A stretch of 64,000 nt of DNA from Sphingomonas sp. Leaf67 (lineage in GTDB: Bacteria; Pseudomonadota; Alphaproteobacteria; Sphingomonadales; Sphingomonadaceae). Numbering within the stretch: the stretch's first letter is position 1; each line of letters opens with the position of its first letter. The stretch is from assembly GCF_001421965.1 (NCBI RefSeq), contig NZ_LMLP01000023.1, positions 62,001 to 126,000 on the forward strand. The letters run 5' to 3'. Shown piece by piece: positions 35,763-44,606 of the stretch. The notes under the pieces were generated by a model. It was not told the DNA's origin. It was given only the letters and a program-made list of their open reading frames with translations, and did no database searches. Position numbers and translations under genes: made by a program.

Positions 35763-36166
35763 GCCGCGATCTTACGGGCAAGTGGAGCGGGATCTTCAAC
35801 TATCCCCACACCAACCCGCCGACCGCGTTCGAAGCCGACATCGCCGATCTGGGCGGATCGATCGTCGGCACGATCCACGAACCCGATCTCTATTCGCAGC
35901 CGCCCGGCGCGCTGATCGCCGCCGCGATCGACGGGCATGTCGAGGGCGCGCGGATCACCTTCAGCAAATTCTACGACGACAGCGCCGGCTATGCCGACAT
36001 GGTCGTCTATTCGGGGGTGTTGAGCGAGGATGGCTGCGAGATCAGCGGACGCTGGGACATTCCCGGCGTCTGGTCGGGCAGCTTCCTGATGATCCGCCCG
36101 GCGAACGAACCGGCCGTCGCCGATGCCGAGGCGGTGGCCGAGCGGGACGGGCCGATCCGGGGATAG
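35759..36166 (+). CDS. Conserved hypothetical protein
   Basis: A 135-residue protein starting at GTG 35759 overlapping the Trm112-like stop (GTGA). It opens [20 protein letters not shown] and includes [32 protein letters not shown] and [20 protein letters not shown], with an acidic C-terminal tail. The repeated G-x-W-x-G pattern and alternating hydrophobics suggest a small beta-barrel (lipocalin-like) fold; that is inference. No signal peptide. Function unknown. Confidence 0.75.
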   Translation: MSRDLTGKWSGIFNYPHTNPPTAFEADIADLGGSIVGTIHEPDLYSQPPGALIAAAIDGHVEGARITFSKFYDDSAGYADMVVYSGVLSEDGCEISGRWDIPGVWSGSFLMIRPANEPAVADAEAVAERDGPIRG

Positions 36167-36167
36167 C

Positions 36168-36631
36168 ATGGCGCTGTACCATCGATTGCTGGGACGGGCG
36201 GCGCGGCTGGTCTGGCGCGTCACCTGGCCGCGTACGATCGGGGTGCGGGCGGTGCTGCTCGATGCGGAAGACCGGATCGCACTGGTGCGGCACACCTATA
36301 CCGATGGCTGGTATCTGCCCGGCGGGGGCGTGAAGAAGGTGAGGCGATCACGCACGCGCTCCACCGCGAACTGGCCGAGGAAGTCGCAATCGAAGGCGCG
36401 ACGGTCGAACGGGTGCTCGGCGTCTATCACAGCCGGCGCGAGGGGAAGGACGATCACGTCATCGTCTACGTCGTGCGGGCCGGGGCGGACACGCTGCGCA
36501 GGGGCGATGCGCTGGAGGTGGCGGAGGCGGGGTGGTTCGATCCCGACGCGCTGCCGGCGGGGACGACGCCCGCGACGTTGCGACGGATCGCGGAGTGGCG
36601 GGCAGGGGTGACGGGCGAGGGGCGTTGGTAG
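36168..36631 (+). pseudogene. NUDIX hydrolase gene with a -1 frameshift in the Nudix box
   Basis: From ATG 36168 the first frame reads MALYHRLLGRAARLVWRVTW, then RTIGVRAVLLDAEDRIALVR and GWYLPGGGVKK, a normal NUDIX start. Near 36336-36340 the frame must shift by one base to continue as EAITHALHRELAEEVAIEG, completing the box (G-x5-E-x7-REL-x-EE-x-G). The second frame then runs VYHSRREGKDDHVIVYVVRA to the stop at 36631. Adding one G in AAGAAGGTGAG would restore a single frame of about 154 residues, so this is either a recent inactivation or a sequencing error at a short G-run. It is the last gene of the cnoX operon. Confidence 0.85.
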
Positions 36632-36701
36632 CGGGCCTTGTCGTTCGTCACTGCCGGCTGGATCAAGATCTGCGCGAAAGGACCACGCCAATCCCGCCTG
36701 G

Positions 36702-36790
36702 CCGTGCCCCCGCGCAGGCGGGGGCCCAGGGTCTCAAGCGCAGACCGGTGTTCTGCTTGGCTCTGGACCCCCGCCTGCGCGGGGGTACGG
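36702..36790. repeat. Paired palindromic element between convergent genes
   Basis: Left half GCCCCCGCGCAGGCGGGGGC and right half CCCCCGCCTGCGCGGGGGTA, with the same internal GGGCCCAGGG/CTCTGGACC pairing as at 29487. It lies in the 240-base gap between the frameshifted NUDIX gene and the UbiH-type gene; no gene is evident in the remainder. Confidence 0.85.
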
Positions 36791-36871
36791 CGAGTGTTTG
36801 GCTAAGCTGGCGGCTTTCGCAGCGGTATCGATCAAGTCCGGGGTGACGTGCGGCTTCGGGAACAGCGCCCC

Positions 36872-38089
36872 CTACGCCGTCACTCCCTGCAACAATTTCG
36901 GCAGCTTGCCCGTCTCGCCGCGCGCCTCGGCCATGAACACGGCTTTGAGCGGCGGGATCGAATCGACCGCCGACAGGCCGAAGCGGCGCACTGCGCTCGC
37001 CGTCTTGCCGGGAATGCCGAACAGCCGGGTCAGCCCGTCGGTCGCCAGCGCCACCGCGAAGGTGTCGAGCCCGCGCCAGCGCTGATAACGTTCGAGCAGA
37101 TAGGGATCGCCGAGATCGAGGCCGGTGCGCTTGCCCTCGACCAGCACCTCGGTTAGCGCCGCGACGTCGCGCAGCCCGAGGTTCAGCCCCTGTCCCGCGA
37201 TCGGATGGATGCCGTGCGCCGCGTCGCCGACCAGCACCAGCCGTTCGGCGGTGATCCGCGCCGCGTGGTGAAAGCCGAGCGGATAGCTCGACCGCGCTGA
37301 CAGGTTCGACAACGCCCCAAGGAAACCGCCCATCTTCTTCGACGCTTCGGCAAGGAAAGCGCGGTCGGACAGCTTCAGCATCGCCGGACGGTCCTTCGCA
37401 TCGACCGTCCATACGATCGCCGAGCGATGGCCGTGGTCGTCGTCCTTCAGCGGCAGGATCGCGAACGGACCCGCCGGGTAGAAAATCTCATAGGCGATGT
37501 TCTCGTGGCTTTCCGCATGGCCCAGCGTGGTGATGATCGCGGCATGGTCGTAGCTCCAGCGCGCGACGCGGATGCCCGACGCCTCTCGCGTCGGTGAATT
37601 GCGGCCCTCGGCGGCGATCAGCAGCGGCGCGGTCAGCGTGTCGCCGTTCGCGGTCGTGACCGTCACGCCGTGCGCCTCGCGCCGGACGTCGATCGCATGA
37701 TCCTCGTAGCGCAGATCGACCAGCGGCAATGCGACCGCCGCGTCGTAGATCGCCTGCCGCAGCCGCTTGTTTTCGTACATGACGCCGACCGGATCGTCAG
37801 CGGCGTCGGGGACGAAATCGAGCTTGCCCGGCGCCAGCCCGTCGGTCGCGCGGATCGCCGCGATCGGGCAGCCTTCGTCGCCCAGCCCGTCGGCGATGCC
37901 GATCGCCTCGAACATGCGGTGCGACGCGCTGGCGATCGCCGAGGCGCGCCCGTCGAACCCGGGGGCCAGCGTCACCGCCGGGTCGGCGGGATCGAGAATG
38001 ATCGAGGTGAGGCCATGGACGCCCAGCGACACGCCCAGCGTGCTGCCGACCAGCCCGCCGCCGAGGATGATGACGTCCGCCTGTGCCAT
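36872..38089 (-). CDS. UbiH/UbiF/COQ6-family FAD monooxygenase
   Basis: A 405-residue flavoprotein hydroxylase. The FAD fingerprint is DVIILGGGLVGSTLGVSLG at the N-terminus (GxGxxG), followed by the DG motif region and the second FAD motif RLVLVGDAAHGIHPIAGQGL, diagnostic for aromatic-ring hydroxylases of the ubiquinone pathway, with NLGLRDVAAL next. It probably catalyses one of the ring hydroxylations of ubiquinone synthesis; which position cannot be told from sequence. It is divergent from ftsK, with 128 bases between starts. Confidence 0.88.
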   Translation of the reverse strand: MAQADVIILGGGLVGSTLGVSLGVHGLTSIILDPADPAVTLAPGFDGRASAIASASHRMFEAIGIADGLGDEGCPIAAIRATDGLAPGKLDFVPDAADDPVGVMYENKRLRQAIYDAAVALPLVDLRYEDHAIDVRREAHGVTVTTANGDTLTAPLLIAAEGRNSPTREASGIRVARWSYDHAAIITTLGHAESHENIAYEIFYPAGPFAILPLKDDDHGHRSAIVWTVDAKDRPAMLKLSDRAFLAEASKKMGGFLGALSNLSARSSYPLGFHHAARITAERLVLVGDAAHGIHPIAGQGLNLGLRDVAALTEVLVEGKRTGLDLGDPYLLERYQRWRGLDTFAVALATDGLTRLFGIPGKTASAVRRFGLSAVDSIPPLKAVFMAEARGETGKLPKLLQGVTA

Positions 38090-38217
38090 GAAACCCGTCC
38101 CATCCGTAACCTGTGTTGCCAGCGATTTAAGGTGTGGTGCGGTTCACCGCAACGCCGCCTTGACGGCAATGGTCGCGGCGGCGCACATCGGGCCGGTATC
38201 GAACAAGGGTGGAACGA

Positions 38218-40575
38218 ATGGCGACGAACGCGCAGCCGATGTTGTGGCGCGACGCGATGAAGGCGGGCGTGAGGCGCAGCGGCGCGATGATCGGGGCGAC
38301 GTTGCTGTTCGCGGCGATGTTGCTGATCGCGGTCGCGCTGGCCAGCTATTCGTCGGCCGATCCGTCGTTCAGCACCGCGGCGGGCGGTCCGATCGCCAAC
38401 AAGCTGGGATCGCCCGGCGCGCATCTGGCCGACCTGTTGCTGACGGTGTTGGGCGTGCCGGTGGCGATGCTGTTGCCGCTGGGACTGATCGTCAGCGTCC
38501 GGCTGTGGCGCGACGTGGCCGTCGGGCCGTGGCCGCAGATGGTGCGCGACTGCCTGATCGGGGTGCTGGCGATGGGGACGACGCTGGCGTTCGTGTCGGG
38601 CGAGGCGATATTGTCGCTGCCCGCCGGCTATGGCGGGGTGATCGGCTGGAGCGTCGCGTCGGCGGTGCAGGGGCTGATCCATTTGATCGGCCAGCCGGAG
38701 ATCGAAATCTGGATCGTTCGCGTCGTGGCGCTGGCGACCGGCCTGTTCGGCATCTGGCGCTGGGCCAAGGGGCTGACGATCGAGATTCCCGACGGCACGT
38801 TCCGCATGCCCAAATTCGAACGGCGCGCGCGGAGCGTCGATGCCGGGACGGGCGAGATCGCCTATGACGACGACGCGCCGTTCGACGTCGCGCCCAGCGC
38901 GTACGTCGCCGAACCCGATGAGGACGAGGCACCCGCCCGGCCGCAGCCGCGCCGCATCGCCGAACCCGACCATCGCGCGCCGCCGGTCATCGCCGATCGC
39001 GCCGCATCGCCTGCGCTCGCCAGCGCGCCGCGCCCGGCGAGCAGCGAGGGGCGCGACAATTTCGCGCTGCCGTCGATCGACCTGCTGGCACCCCCGCCCG
39101 AATCGAGCGGCCCGGCGATCGACAAGGCGGCGCTGGAGCGCAATTCGCGCCTGCTCGAAAGTGTGCTCGACGACTTCAACGTGAAGGGGCAGGTGGTGAA
39201 GGTCGCCCCCGGCCCGGTCGTCACCATGTACGAACTGGAGCCCGAACCCGGCATCCGCGCCAGCCGCGTCATCCAGCTGGCCGACGATATCGCCCGCAAC
39301 ATGTCGGCGATCTCCGCCCGCGTCGCGACGATCCCCGGCCGCACGGTGATCGGCATCGAATTGCCCAACCAGCGGCGCGAGACGGTGTCCTTGCGCGAAC
39401 TGATCGCCAGCCAGGCGTTCGCCGACCAGAATGCGCAGCTCCCCATCGTGCTCGGCAAGAATATCGCCGGCGATCCGGTCGTCGCCGATCTTGCCCCCAT
39501 GCCGCATTTGCTGGTCGCGGGAACCACCGGTTCGGGCAAGTCGGTCGGGCTGAACTGCATGATCCTGTCGCTGCTGTACCGGCTGACCCCGGACCAGTGC
39601 CGGATGATCATGATCGATCCGAAGATGCTCGAACTCAGCATGTATCGCGGCATCCCGCACCTGTTGGCCGATGTCGTTACCGACCCGCCCAAGGCGGTGC
39701 GCGCGCTGAAATGGGCGGTCGAGCAGATGGAGGACCGCTATCGCATGATGGCGTCGATCAACGTCCGCTCCCTCGCCAGCTTCAACGAAAAGGTCCGCGC
39801 GGCGATCGCCAAGGGGCAGAAGCTGGGGCGCAAGGTGCAGACCGGGTATGACGCCGAAAACGGCACGCCGATCTATGAGGAAGAGACGCTCGACCTGTCG
39901 CCGCTGCCGCAGATCGTGGTGATCGTCGACGAGCTTGCCGACCTGATGATGACGGCGGGCAAGGAAGTCGAGTTCCTGATCCAGCGTCTGGCGCAAAAGG
40001 CGCGCGCGGCGGGCATCCACCTGATCATGGCGACGCAGCGCCCCTCGGTCGACGTCATCACCGGCGTCATCAAGGCGAATTTGCCGACGCGGATCAGCTT
40101 CCACGTCACGTCGAAGATCGATTCGCGCACGATCCTCGGCGAACAGGGGGCCGAACAGCTGCTGGGGCGCGGCGACATGCTCTACATGCCCGGCGGCAAG
40201 GCGCTGGCGCGCGTCCACGGGCCGTTCGTCAGCGATGACGAGGTGCAGGCGGTGTCCGATTTCTGGCGGTCGCAGGGCGCGCCCGATTATATCGACGCGG
40301 TGGTCAACGAGCCGGAGGGCGATGCCGGCTTCAGCCTCGACGGTGCCCCCACCGGCGACGATTCGCCGGAGGAACAGACCTTCCGTCAGGCATGTCAGCT
40401 GGTGGCCGAAAGCCAGAAGGCATCGACCAGCTGGCTCCAGCGTCAGTTGCGCGTCGGCTATAATTCGGCGGCCCGGCTGATCGAGCGGATGGAAAAGGAA
40501 GGGCTGGTATCGCGGCCCGACCATGTTGGCCGGCGTGAGGTGTTGATGGATTCGGACGGACGGCCGACGGGGTAA
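38218..40575 (+). CDS. ftsK: DNA translocase FtsK
   Basis: A 785-residue septal translocase. The N-terminal part has about four membrane spans (ATLLFAAMLLIAVALASYSS, then two clusters up to residue 190), followed by a Pro/Ala-rich linker. The motor contains the FtsK family stretch PGPVVTMYELEPEPGIRASR, Walker A GTTGSGKS (residues 435-442), MIMIDPKMLELSMYRGIPHL, and Walker B-like IVVIVDELADLMM. The C-terminal gamma winged helix (STSWLQRQLRVGYNSAARLI) recognises KOPS sites. Start ATG 38218; a GTG three codons earlier is an alternative. FtsK pumps DNA through the septum and activates XerCD at dif. Divergent from the UbiH-type gene. Confidence 0.95.
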   Translation: MATNAQPMLWRDAMKAGVRRSGAMIGATLLFAAMLLIAVALASYSSADPSFSTAAGGPIANKLGSPGAHLADLLLTVLGVPVAMLLPLGLIVSVRLWRDVAVGPWPQMVRDCLIGVLAMGTTLAFVSGEAILSLPAGYGGVIGWSVASAVQGLIHLIGQPEIEIWIVRVVALATGLFGIWRWAKGLTIEIPDGTFRMPKFERRARSVDAGTGEIAYDDDAPFDVAPSAYVAEPDEDEAPARPQPRRIAEPDHRAPPVIADRAASPALASAPRPASSEGRDNFALPSIDLLAPPPESSGPAIDKAALERNSRLLESVLDDFNVKGQVVKVAPGPVVTMYELEPEPGIRASRVIQLADDIARNMSAISARVATIPGRTVIGIELPNQRRETVSLRELIASQAFADQNAQLPIVLGKNIAGDPVVADLAPMPHLLVAGTTGSGKSVGLNCMILSLLYRLTPDQCRMIMIDPKMLELSMYRGIPHLLADVVTDPPKAVRALKWAVEQMEDRYRMMASINVRSLASFNEKVRAAIAKGQKLGRKVQTGYDAENGTPIYEEETLDLSPLPQIVVIVDELADLMMTAGKEVEFLIQRLAQKARAAGIHLIMATQRPSVDVITGVIKANLPTRISFHVTSKIDSRTILGEQGAEQLLGRGDMLYMPGGKALARVHGPFVSDDEVQAVSDFWRSQGAPDYIDAVVNEPEGDAGFSLDGAPTGDDSPEEQTFRQACQLVAESQKASTSWLQRQLRVGYNSAARLIERMEKEGLVSRPDHVGRREVLMDSDGRPTG

Positions 40576-40611
40576 CGTACCCCTCAACGCCTCCACGCAT
40601 TTCCTGCAAAT

Positions 40612-40867
40612 CCGTTTGCTTCGAGCGCAGGTTCAAGCCCGCCGAGAACCGATGTCGAGAAGGGGTTGCCCCGAACGAACCGTTCTCGACAGACGCTTCT
40701 CGACAAGCTCGAAGCTGCTCGAACCGAACGGGCAGGGGGAGCTTGGGTATCTCGCCGTTCGTCCTGAGTAGCCGTTGAGCTTGTCGAAATGGCGTATCGA
40801 AGGACCGCCTGTAGAGTGCTTCGATACGGGTCTTCGACAAGCTCAGGCCCTACTCAGCACGAACGGC
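40612..40867. repeat. Two adjacent inverted-repeat elements between ftsK and the aldo/keto reductase
   Basis: The 369-base gap 40576-40944 holds two elements. The first (40612-40731) runs from TCCGTTTGCTTCGAGCGCAG to GCTCGAAGCTGCTCGAACCG, the same family as 17650. The second (40757-40867) runs from GTTCGTCCTGAGTAGCCGTT to CTACTCAGCACGAACGG, a close relative of 11360. No gene is seen between; the aldo/keto reductase leader occupies the final 75 bases. Confidence 0.85.
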
Positions 40868-40944
40868 ATCTCTTGCGGGCGGGCAGGGAACACCTCAACG
40901 CGCTCATCGCTTGACCTCCCGCCTTCCAACCGCACGGAAATCCC

Positions 40945-41739
40945 ATGACCGACCTCCCCCTGAACGACGGCCGCAGCCTCCCCGCGATCGGTTTCGGCAC
41001 CTACAAGGTCCCGGCCGAAGATTCTGCCCGCCTGTCGCGCGAAGCGATTGATACCGGGTACCGCCTGATCGACACCGCCGCCTTCTACGCCAACGAGACG
41101 GGCGTCGGCGAAGTCACTGCCGACCGCGACATCTTCGTCACGACCAAATTGTGGCGCGACGCGATGGGCTATGACGGTGCGCTGCGGGCGTTCGATGCCA
41201 GTGCGGCGAAGCTGCCGCGCATTGACCTGTTCCTGATCCACTGGCCGATGCCGTCCGAGGATCGCTATGTCGACACATGGAAGGCGCTGGTACGGCTGCG
41301 CGAGGAGGGGCGGGTGGCGTCGATCGGCGTGTCGAACTTCTCGCCCGACCATCTCGACCGGATCGTCGAGGCGACCGGGGTCGTGCCGGCGCTGAACCAG
41401 ATCGAACTGCATCCGCATTTCCAGCAGCGCGCGGCCCGTGCGGCGCATGAACGGCTCGGTATCGTGACGCAGAGTTGGTCTCCGCTGGGGCAGGGAACGC
41501 TGCTGACCGATCCGGCGATCGAGGCGATCGCGCAGGAGGTCGGCGCGACCCCGGCGCAAGTCATCCTCGCATGGCATTTGCAGGCCGGGCTGGCCGTAAT
41601 CCCGAAGGCGTCGTCGCGCGCGCGGATCGAGGAAAATCTTGCGGCGCAGTCGGTGACGCTGACGGCCGAGCAGGTGGCGAAAATCGACGCCATGGACCGC
41701 GAGGATGGTCGGCTAGGTCCCAACCCCGACACCCTCTGA
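40945..41739 (+). CDS. Aldo/keto reductase (2,5-diketogluconate reductase type)
   Basis: A 264-residue NADPH-dependent reductase of the AKR superfamily. It starts with LNDGRSLPAIGFGTYKVPAE, has AIDTGYRLIDTAAFYANETG with catalytic Asp and Tyr, the Lys in DIFVTTKLWRDAM, His in IDLFLIHWPMP, the GVSNFSPDHLDRIV signature, and the cofactor-binding C-terminal VIPKASSRARIEENLAAQ. It is shorter than many AKRs, as in the DkgB-like group. Substrate unknown; flanked by repeats on both sides and not obviously part of an operon. Confidence 0.92.
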   Translation: MTDLPLNDGRSLPAIGFGTYKVPAEDSARLSREAIDTGYRLIDTAAFYANETGVGEVTADRDIFVTTKLWRDAMGYDGALRAFDASAAKLPRIDLFLIHWPMPSEDRYVDTWKALVRLREEGRVASIGVSNFSPDHLDRIVEATGVVPALNQIELHPHFQQRAARAAHERLGIVTQSWSPLGQGTLLTDPAIEAIAQEVGATPAQVILAWHLQAGLAVIPKASSRARIEENLAAQSVTLTAEQVAKIDAMDREDGRLGPNPDTL

Positions 41740-41743
41740 ACTG

Positions 41744-42001
41744 CTCCCCGGCACGGAGCGTCGGGTCGGATCGTCCCCCGGGACGATCCTTGACCATGCG
41801 GGGCATGGTCAACCTGACGCTGGGGACCATCCGAAGGATGGTGGAGGGGGGTGTCGGCATACGCAACGGCAGCGTTCGCCGCGCTCCCCCTCCACCAGCT
41901 TCGCCCGCGGCTTGCTTGCGCGAGCCGACTTCGCGGCTGCGACCTGCCCCCGGCAGGTCGCCGGTCGCCGCTACGTCCCCCTCCCCGCGAGCGGGGAGGA
42001 T
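41744..42001. repeat. Complex repeat region ending in CCTCCCCGCGAGCGGGGAGG
   Basis: Several nested hairpins fill the gap before hrpB: GGATCGTCCCCCGGGACGATCC (hairpin near 41769), GACCATGCGGGGCATGGTC (near 41791), ACCATCCGAAGGATGGT (near 41826), CGACCTGCCCCCGGCAGGTCG (near 41940) and the terminal CTCCCCGCGAGCGGGGAG. The layout TGGTGGAGGGGGGTG ... GCTCCCCCTCCACCA recurs at 46757-46892. It ends 15 bases before the hrpB start codon, so it is part of that mRNA leader. Confidence 0.8.
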
Positions 42002-42016
42002 TGCTACAGCGGCGCC

Positions 42017-44437
42017 ATGCTCCCGATCCACGCCGTCCTGCCCCAACTCCTCCGGACGCTGCGCGACCGTAGCTCCGCCGTCCTCGTCGCCCCGCCGGGC
42101 GCGGGTAAAACCACCGCCGTTGCCCCCGCTCTCCTCGCCGAACCGTGGGTCACCAGCGAAATCCTGCTGCTGTCCCCCCGCCGCATCGCTGCGCGAGCCG
42201 CGGCCGAGCGCATGGCGGCCACCGCGAACGAACCGGTCGGCCAGACTTTCGGCTATGCCACGCGCATGGATAGCAAGCGGTCGGCGGCGACCCGCGTAAC
42301 GGTGATGACCGAGGGCATCTTCGTCGCGCGTATCCAGGCCGATCCCGAACTGGCCGGCGTGTCGGCGGTGTTGTTCGACGAGGTGCATGAGCGCAGTCTC
42401 GACAGCGACTTCGGTCTGGCCCTCGCGCTGGATGCGCAAGCGGCGCTCAGGCCCGACCTGCGCATTCTCGCCATGTCGGCGACGCTCGACGGCGAACGCT
42501 TCGCCGCGCTGATGGACGATGCGCCGGTGATCGAGAGCGAGGGCCGTTCCTACCCGCTCGACCTGCGCCATATCGGCCGTAACGCCGAGGCGCGGATCGA
42601 GGATTCGGTCGCTGCCGCGATCCGCCGCGCGCTGGTGGAGGCGGAGGGCGGTGTCCTCGCCTTCCTCCCCGGCGTCGCCGAGATCGAGCGGACGGCCGAA
42701 CGCATCGTCGTGCCCGACGGCGCGGTGCTGCACCGGCTGCACGGCACGTTGCTTCCCGCCGAACAGCGCGCCGCCATCGCCCCCGATCCGCAAGGCCGTC
42801 GCAAGATCGTGCTGGCGACCAGCATCGCCGAAACCTCGCTGACTTTGGACGGCATCCGCATCGTCGTCGATTCCGGTCTTGCGCGCCGGCCTCGCTACGA
42901 CCGGGCGGCGGGGATGACGCGGCTGACGACCGAGCGCGCCAGCCAAGCCGCCGTCACCCAGCGTGCCGGCCGTGCCGCGCGGCAGGGGCCGGGGGTCGCC
43001 TATCGCCTGTGGGAAGCCGCCGCCACCGCCGGGCTGCCGCGCTTCGATCCGGCCGAGATACTGGAGGCCGACCTGTCGGCGCTGGTCCTCGAATGCGGCA
43101 AATGGGGGGTCAGCGACCCGACGACGTTGCGCTGGCTCGACCCGCCGTCCGCCGCCGCGGTCGAGGAGGCGCGCGCCCGGCTTGCGACGCTCGGCGCGAT
43201 CGATCCGGACGGCCGTCCGACGCCGCACGGTCTGGCCATCGCCGCGCTGCCGCTGTCGCCGCGTCTGGCGCATATGCTGATCCGTGCGGGCGAGCAGGGC
43301 TTTGCCGGGGCGGCGGCGGAGGTCGCGGTGTTGCTGGGCGAACGGGGGCTGGGCGGCAGCGATACCGATCTCGACCAGCGCCGCCGCCGCTGGCGCAGCG
43401 AGCGCGGACAGCGCGCCGATGCCGGGCGGCGGCTGGCCGACCGCTGGCGGGGGCTGGTGAAGAGGCGCGACGATCCCCCCGCCGACGCAGTCGCCCGCAG
43501 CGTCGCGCTGGCCTTTCCCGACCGCATTGCCAAACGCCGCGATGCGTCGGGCGAACGCTGGGCTTCGGTCGGCGGACGCGGGTTCCGGCTGGAGGCGGCG
43601 GCGCTCGGATCGGCCGAATGGCTGGCGGTCGCCGAGACGCAGGGACAGGCGGCGGGCGCGCGCATCCTGTCGGCGGTCGCGATCGATCAGGCGACCGTCG
43701 AACAACTGTTCGGCGACCGGATCGAAACGCGGCGCAGCGTCAGCTTCGATCCCGCCACGCGCGGGGTGATCGCGCTGCGCGAGCGGCGGCTGGGCGCGAT
43801 CCGCCTGTCGTCCGGTCCCGATGCGGCGGCGTCGGCGGACGAGATCGTCGCCGCGCTGGCGCAGGCGGTGCGCCGCGACCTGTCGCTATTGCCGTGGGAC
43901 GGGGCGGACGCGTTGCGGCGTCGGTCGGCCTATGTCGCGGCGATGCTGGGGCAGGACGATCCGCTGGGCGATGCGGCGCTGACCGCGACGATCGACGAGT
44001 GGTTGCCGCCGCTGCTGGCGGGCAAGCGGCGGCTGGAGGCGGTGACCGGGCTGCACGACGCGTTGGAACAGGTGGCGGGCTGGGACTGGATGCAGCAGGT
44101 ACGGCGCCTTGCCCCGGCGCGCTTCGAAAGCCCGGCGGGGTCGAGCCATGCGATCGACTATGCCGCCGAAGGGGGACCGCGCGTCGAACTGCGGGTGCAG
44201 GCGCTGTTCGGGCTTGCCATCCATCCGATGGTGGCGGGCCAGCCGCTGACGCTCAGCCTGACCTCCCCCGCCGGACGCCCGATCCAGACGACGCGCGACC
44301 TGCCCGGGTTCTGGGCGGGATCGTGGCGCGACGTGTCGAAGGAGATGCGCGGCCGCTATCCGAGGCATCCGTGGCCGGACGATCCGACGGCGGCATCGGC
44401 GACGCTGCGGACGAAGAAGGCGGATGCGCGGCGGTAG
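42017..44437 (+). CDS. hrpB: ATP-dependent helicase HrpB
   Basis: An 806-residue DEAH-type helicase. Walker A is VAPPGAGKTTAVAPALL (Lys31), motif II is the DEVH box LFDEVHERSLDSD (Asp121), motif III AMSATLDGERF, and motif VI AVTQRAGRAARQGPGVAYRL. The family-specific HrpB C-terminal domain follows, with QVRRLAPARFESPAGSSHAI and GFWAGSWRDVSKEMRGRYPR near the end. RNA helicase HrpB is common in proteobacteria but its cellular role is poorly defined. ATG 42017 gives the standard N-terminus (MLPIHAVLPQLLRTLRD). Its leader consists largely of a palindromic repeat. Convergent with zapE. Confidence 0.94.
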   Translation: MLPIHAVLPQLLRTLRDRSSAVLVAPPGAGKTTAVAPALLAEPWVTSEILLLSPRRIAARAAAERMAATANEPVGQTFGYATRMDSKRSAATRVTVMTEGIFVARIQADPELAGVSAVLFDEVHERSLDSDFGLALALDAQAALRPDLRILAMSATLDGERFAALMDDAPVIESEGRSYPLDLRHIGRNAEARIEDSVAAAIRRALVEAEGGVLAFLPGVAEIERTAERIVVPDGAVLHRLHGTLLPAEQRAAIAPDPQGRRKIVLATSIAETSLTLDGIRIVVDSGLARRPRYDRAAGMTRLTTERASQAAVTQRAGRAARQGPGVAYRLWEAAATAGLPRFDPAEILEADLSALVLECGKWGVSDPTTLRWLDPPSAAAVEEARARLATLGAIDPDGRPTPHGLAIAALPLSPRLAHMLIRAGEQGFAGAAAEVAVLLGERGLGGSDTDLDQRRRRWRSERGQRADAGRRLADRWRGLVKRRDDPPADAVARSVALAFPDRIAKRRDASGERWASVGGRGFRLEAAALGSAEWLAVAETQGQAAGARILSAVAIDQATVEQLFGDRIETRRSVSFDPATRGVIALRERRLGAIRLSSGPDAAASADEIVAALAQAVRRDLSLLPWDGADALRRRSAYVAAMLGQDDPLGDAALTATIDEWLPPLLAGKRRLEAVTGLHDALEQVAGWDWMQQVRRLAPARFESPAGSSHAIDYAAEGGPRVELRVQALFGLAIHPMVAGQPLTLSLTSPAGRPIQTTRDLPGFWAGSWRDVSKEMRGRYPRHPWPDDPTAASATLRTKKADARR

Positions 44438-44444
44438 CTTCCTA

Positions 44445-44567
44445 CCCGTTTGGTTCGAGCAGCTTCGAGCTTGTCGAGAAGCGACCGTCGAGAACGACCT
44501 GTTCGGGGCAACCCCTTCTCGACTTCGGTTCTCGACAGGCTCGAACCTGCGCTCGAAGCAAACGGGA
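44445..44567. repeat. Inverted repeat between convergent hrpB and zapE
   Basis: CCCGTTTGGTTCGAGCAGCT to CTCGAAGCAAACGGGA; a reverse-complement relative of the elements at 17650 and 40612 (the GGGGTTGCCCC-type core appears here as GGGGCAACCCC). It starts eight bases after the hrpB stop and fills most of the 169-base junction. Confidence 0.85.
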
Positions 44568-44606
44568 CTGTTGTAATGGGGAGTGAAGGATGGATGACGG
44601 CAGGCG

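Noticed and set aside
15266..36790. Recurring short palindromes considered as a CRISPR array
   Set aside because: Copies are scattered singly or in pairs over many kilobases, with no regular spacers and no cas genes.
37972..40596. A minus-strand open frame of about 870 codons opposite ftsK
   Set aside because: Antisense shadow; it would overlap ftsK entirely and has no recognisable domain.
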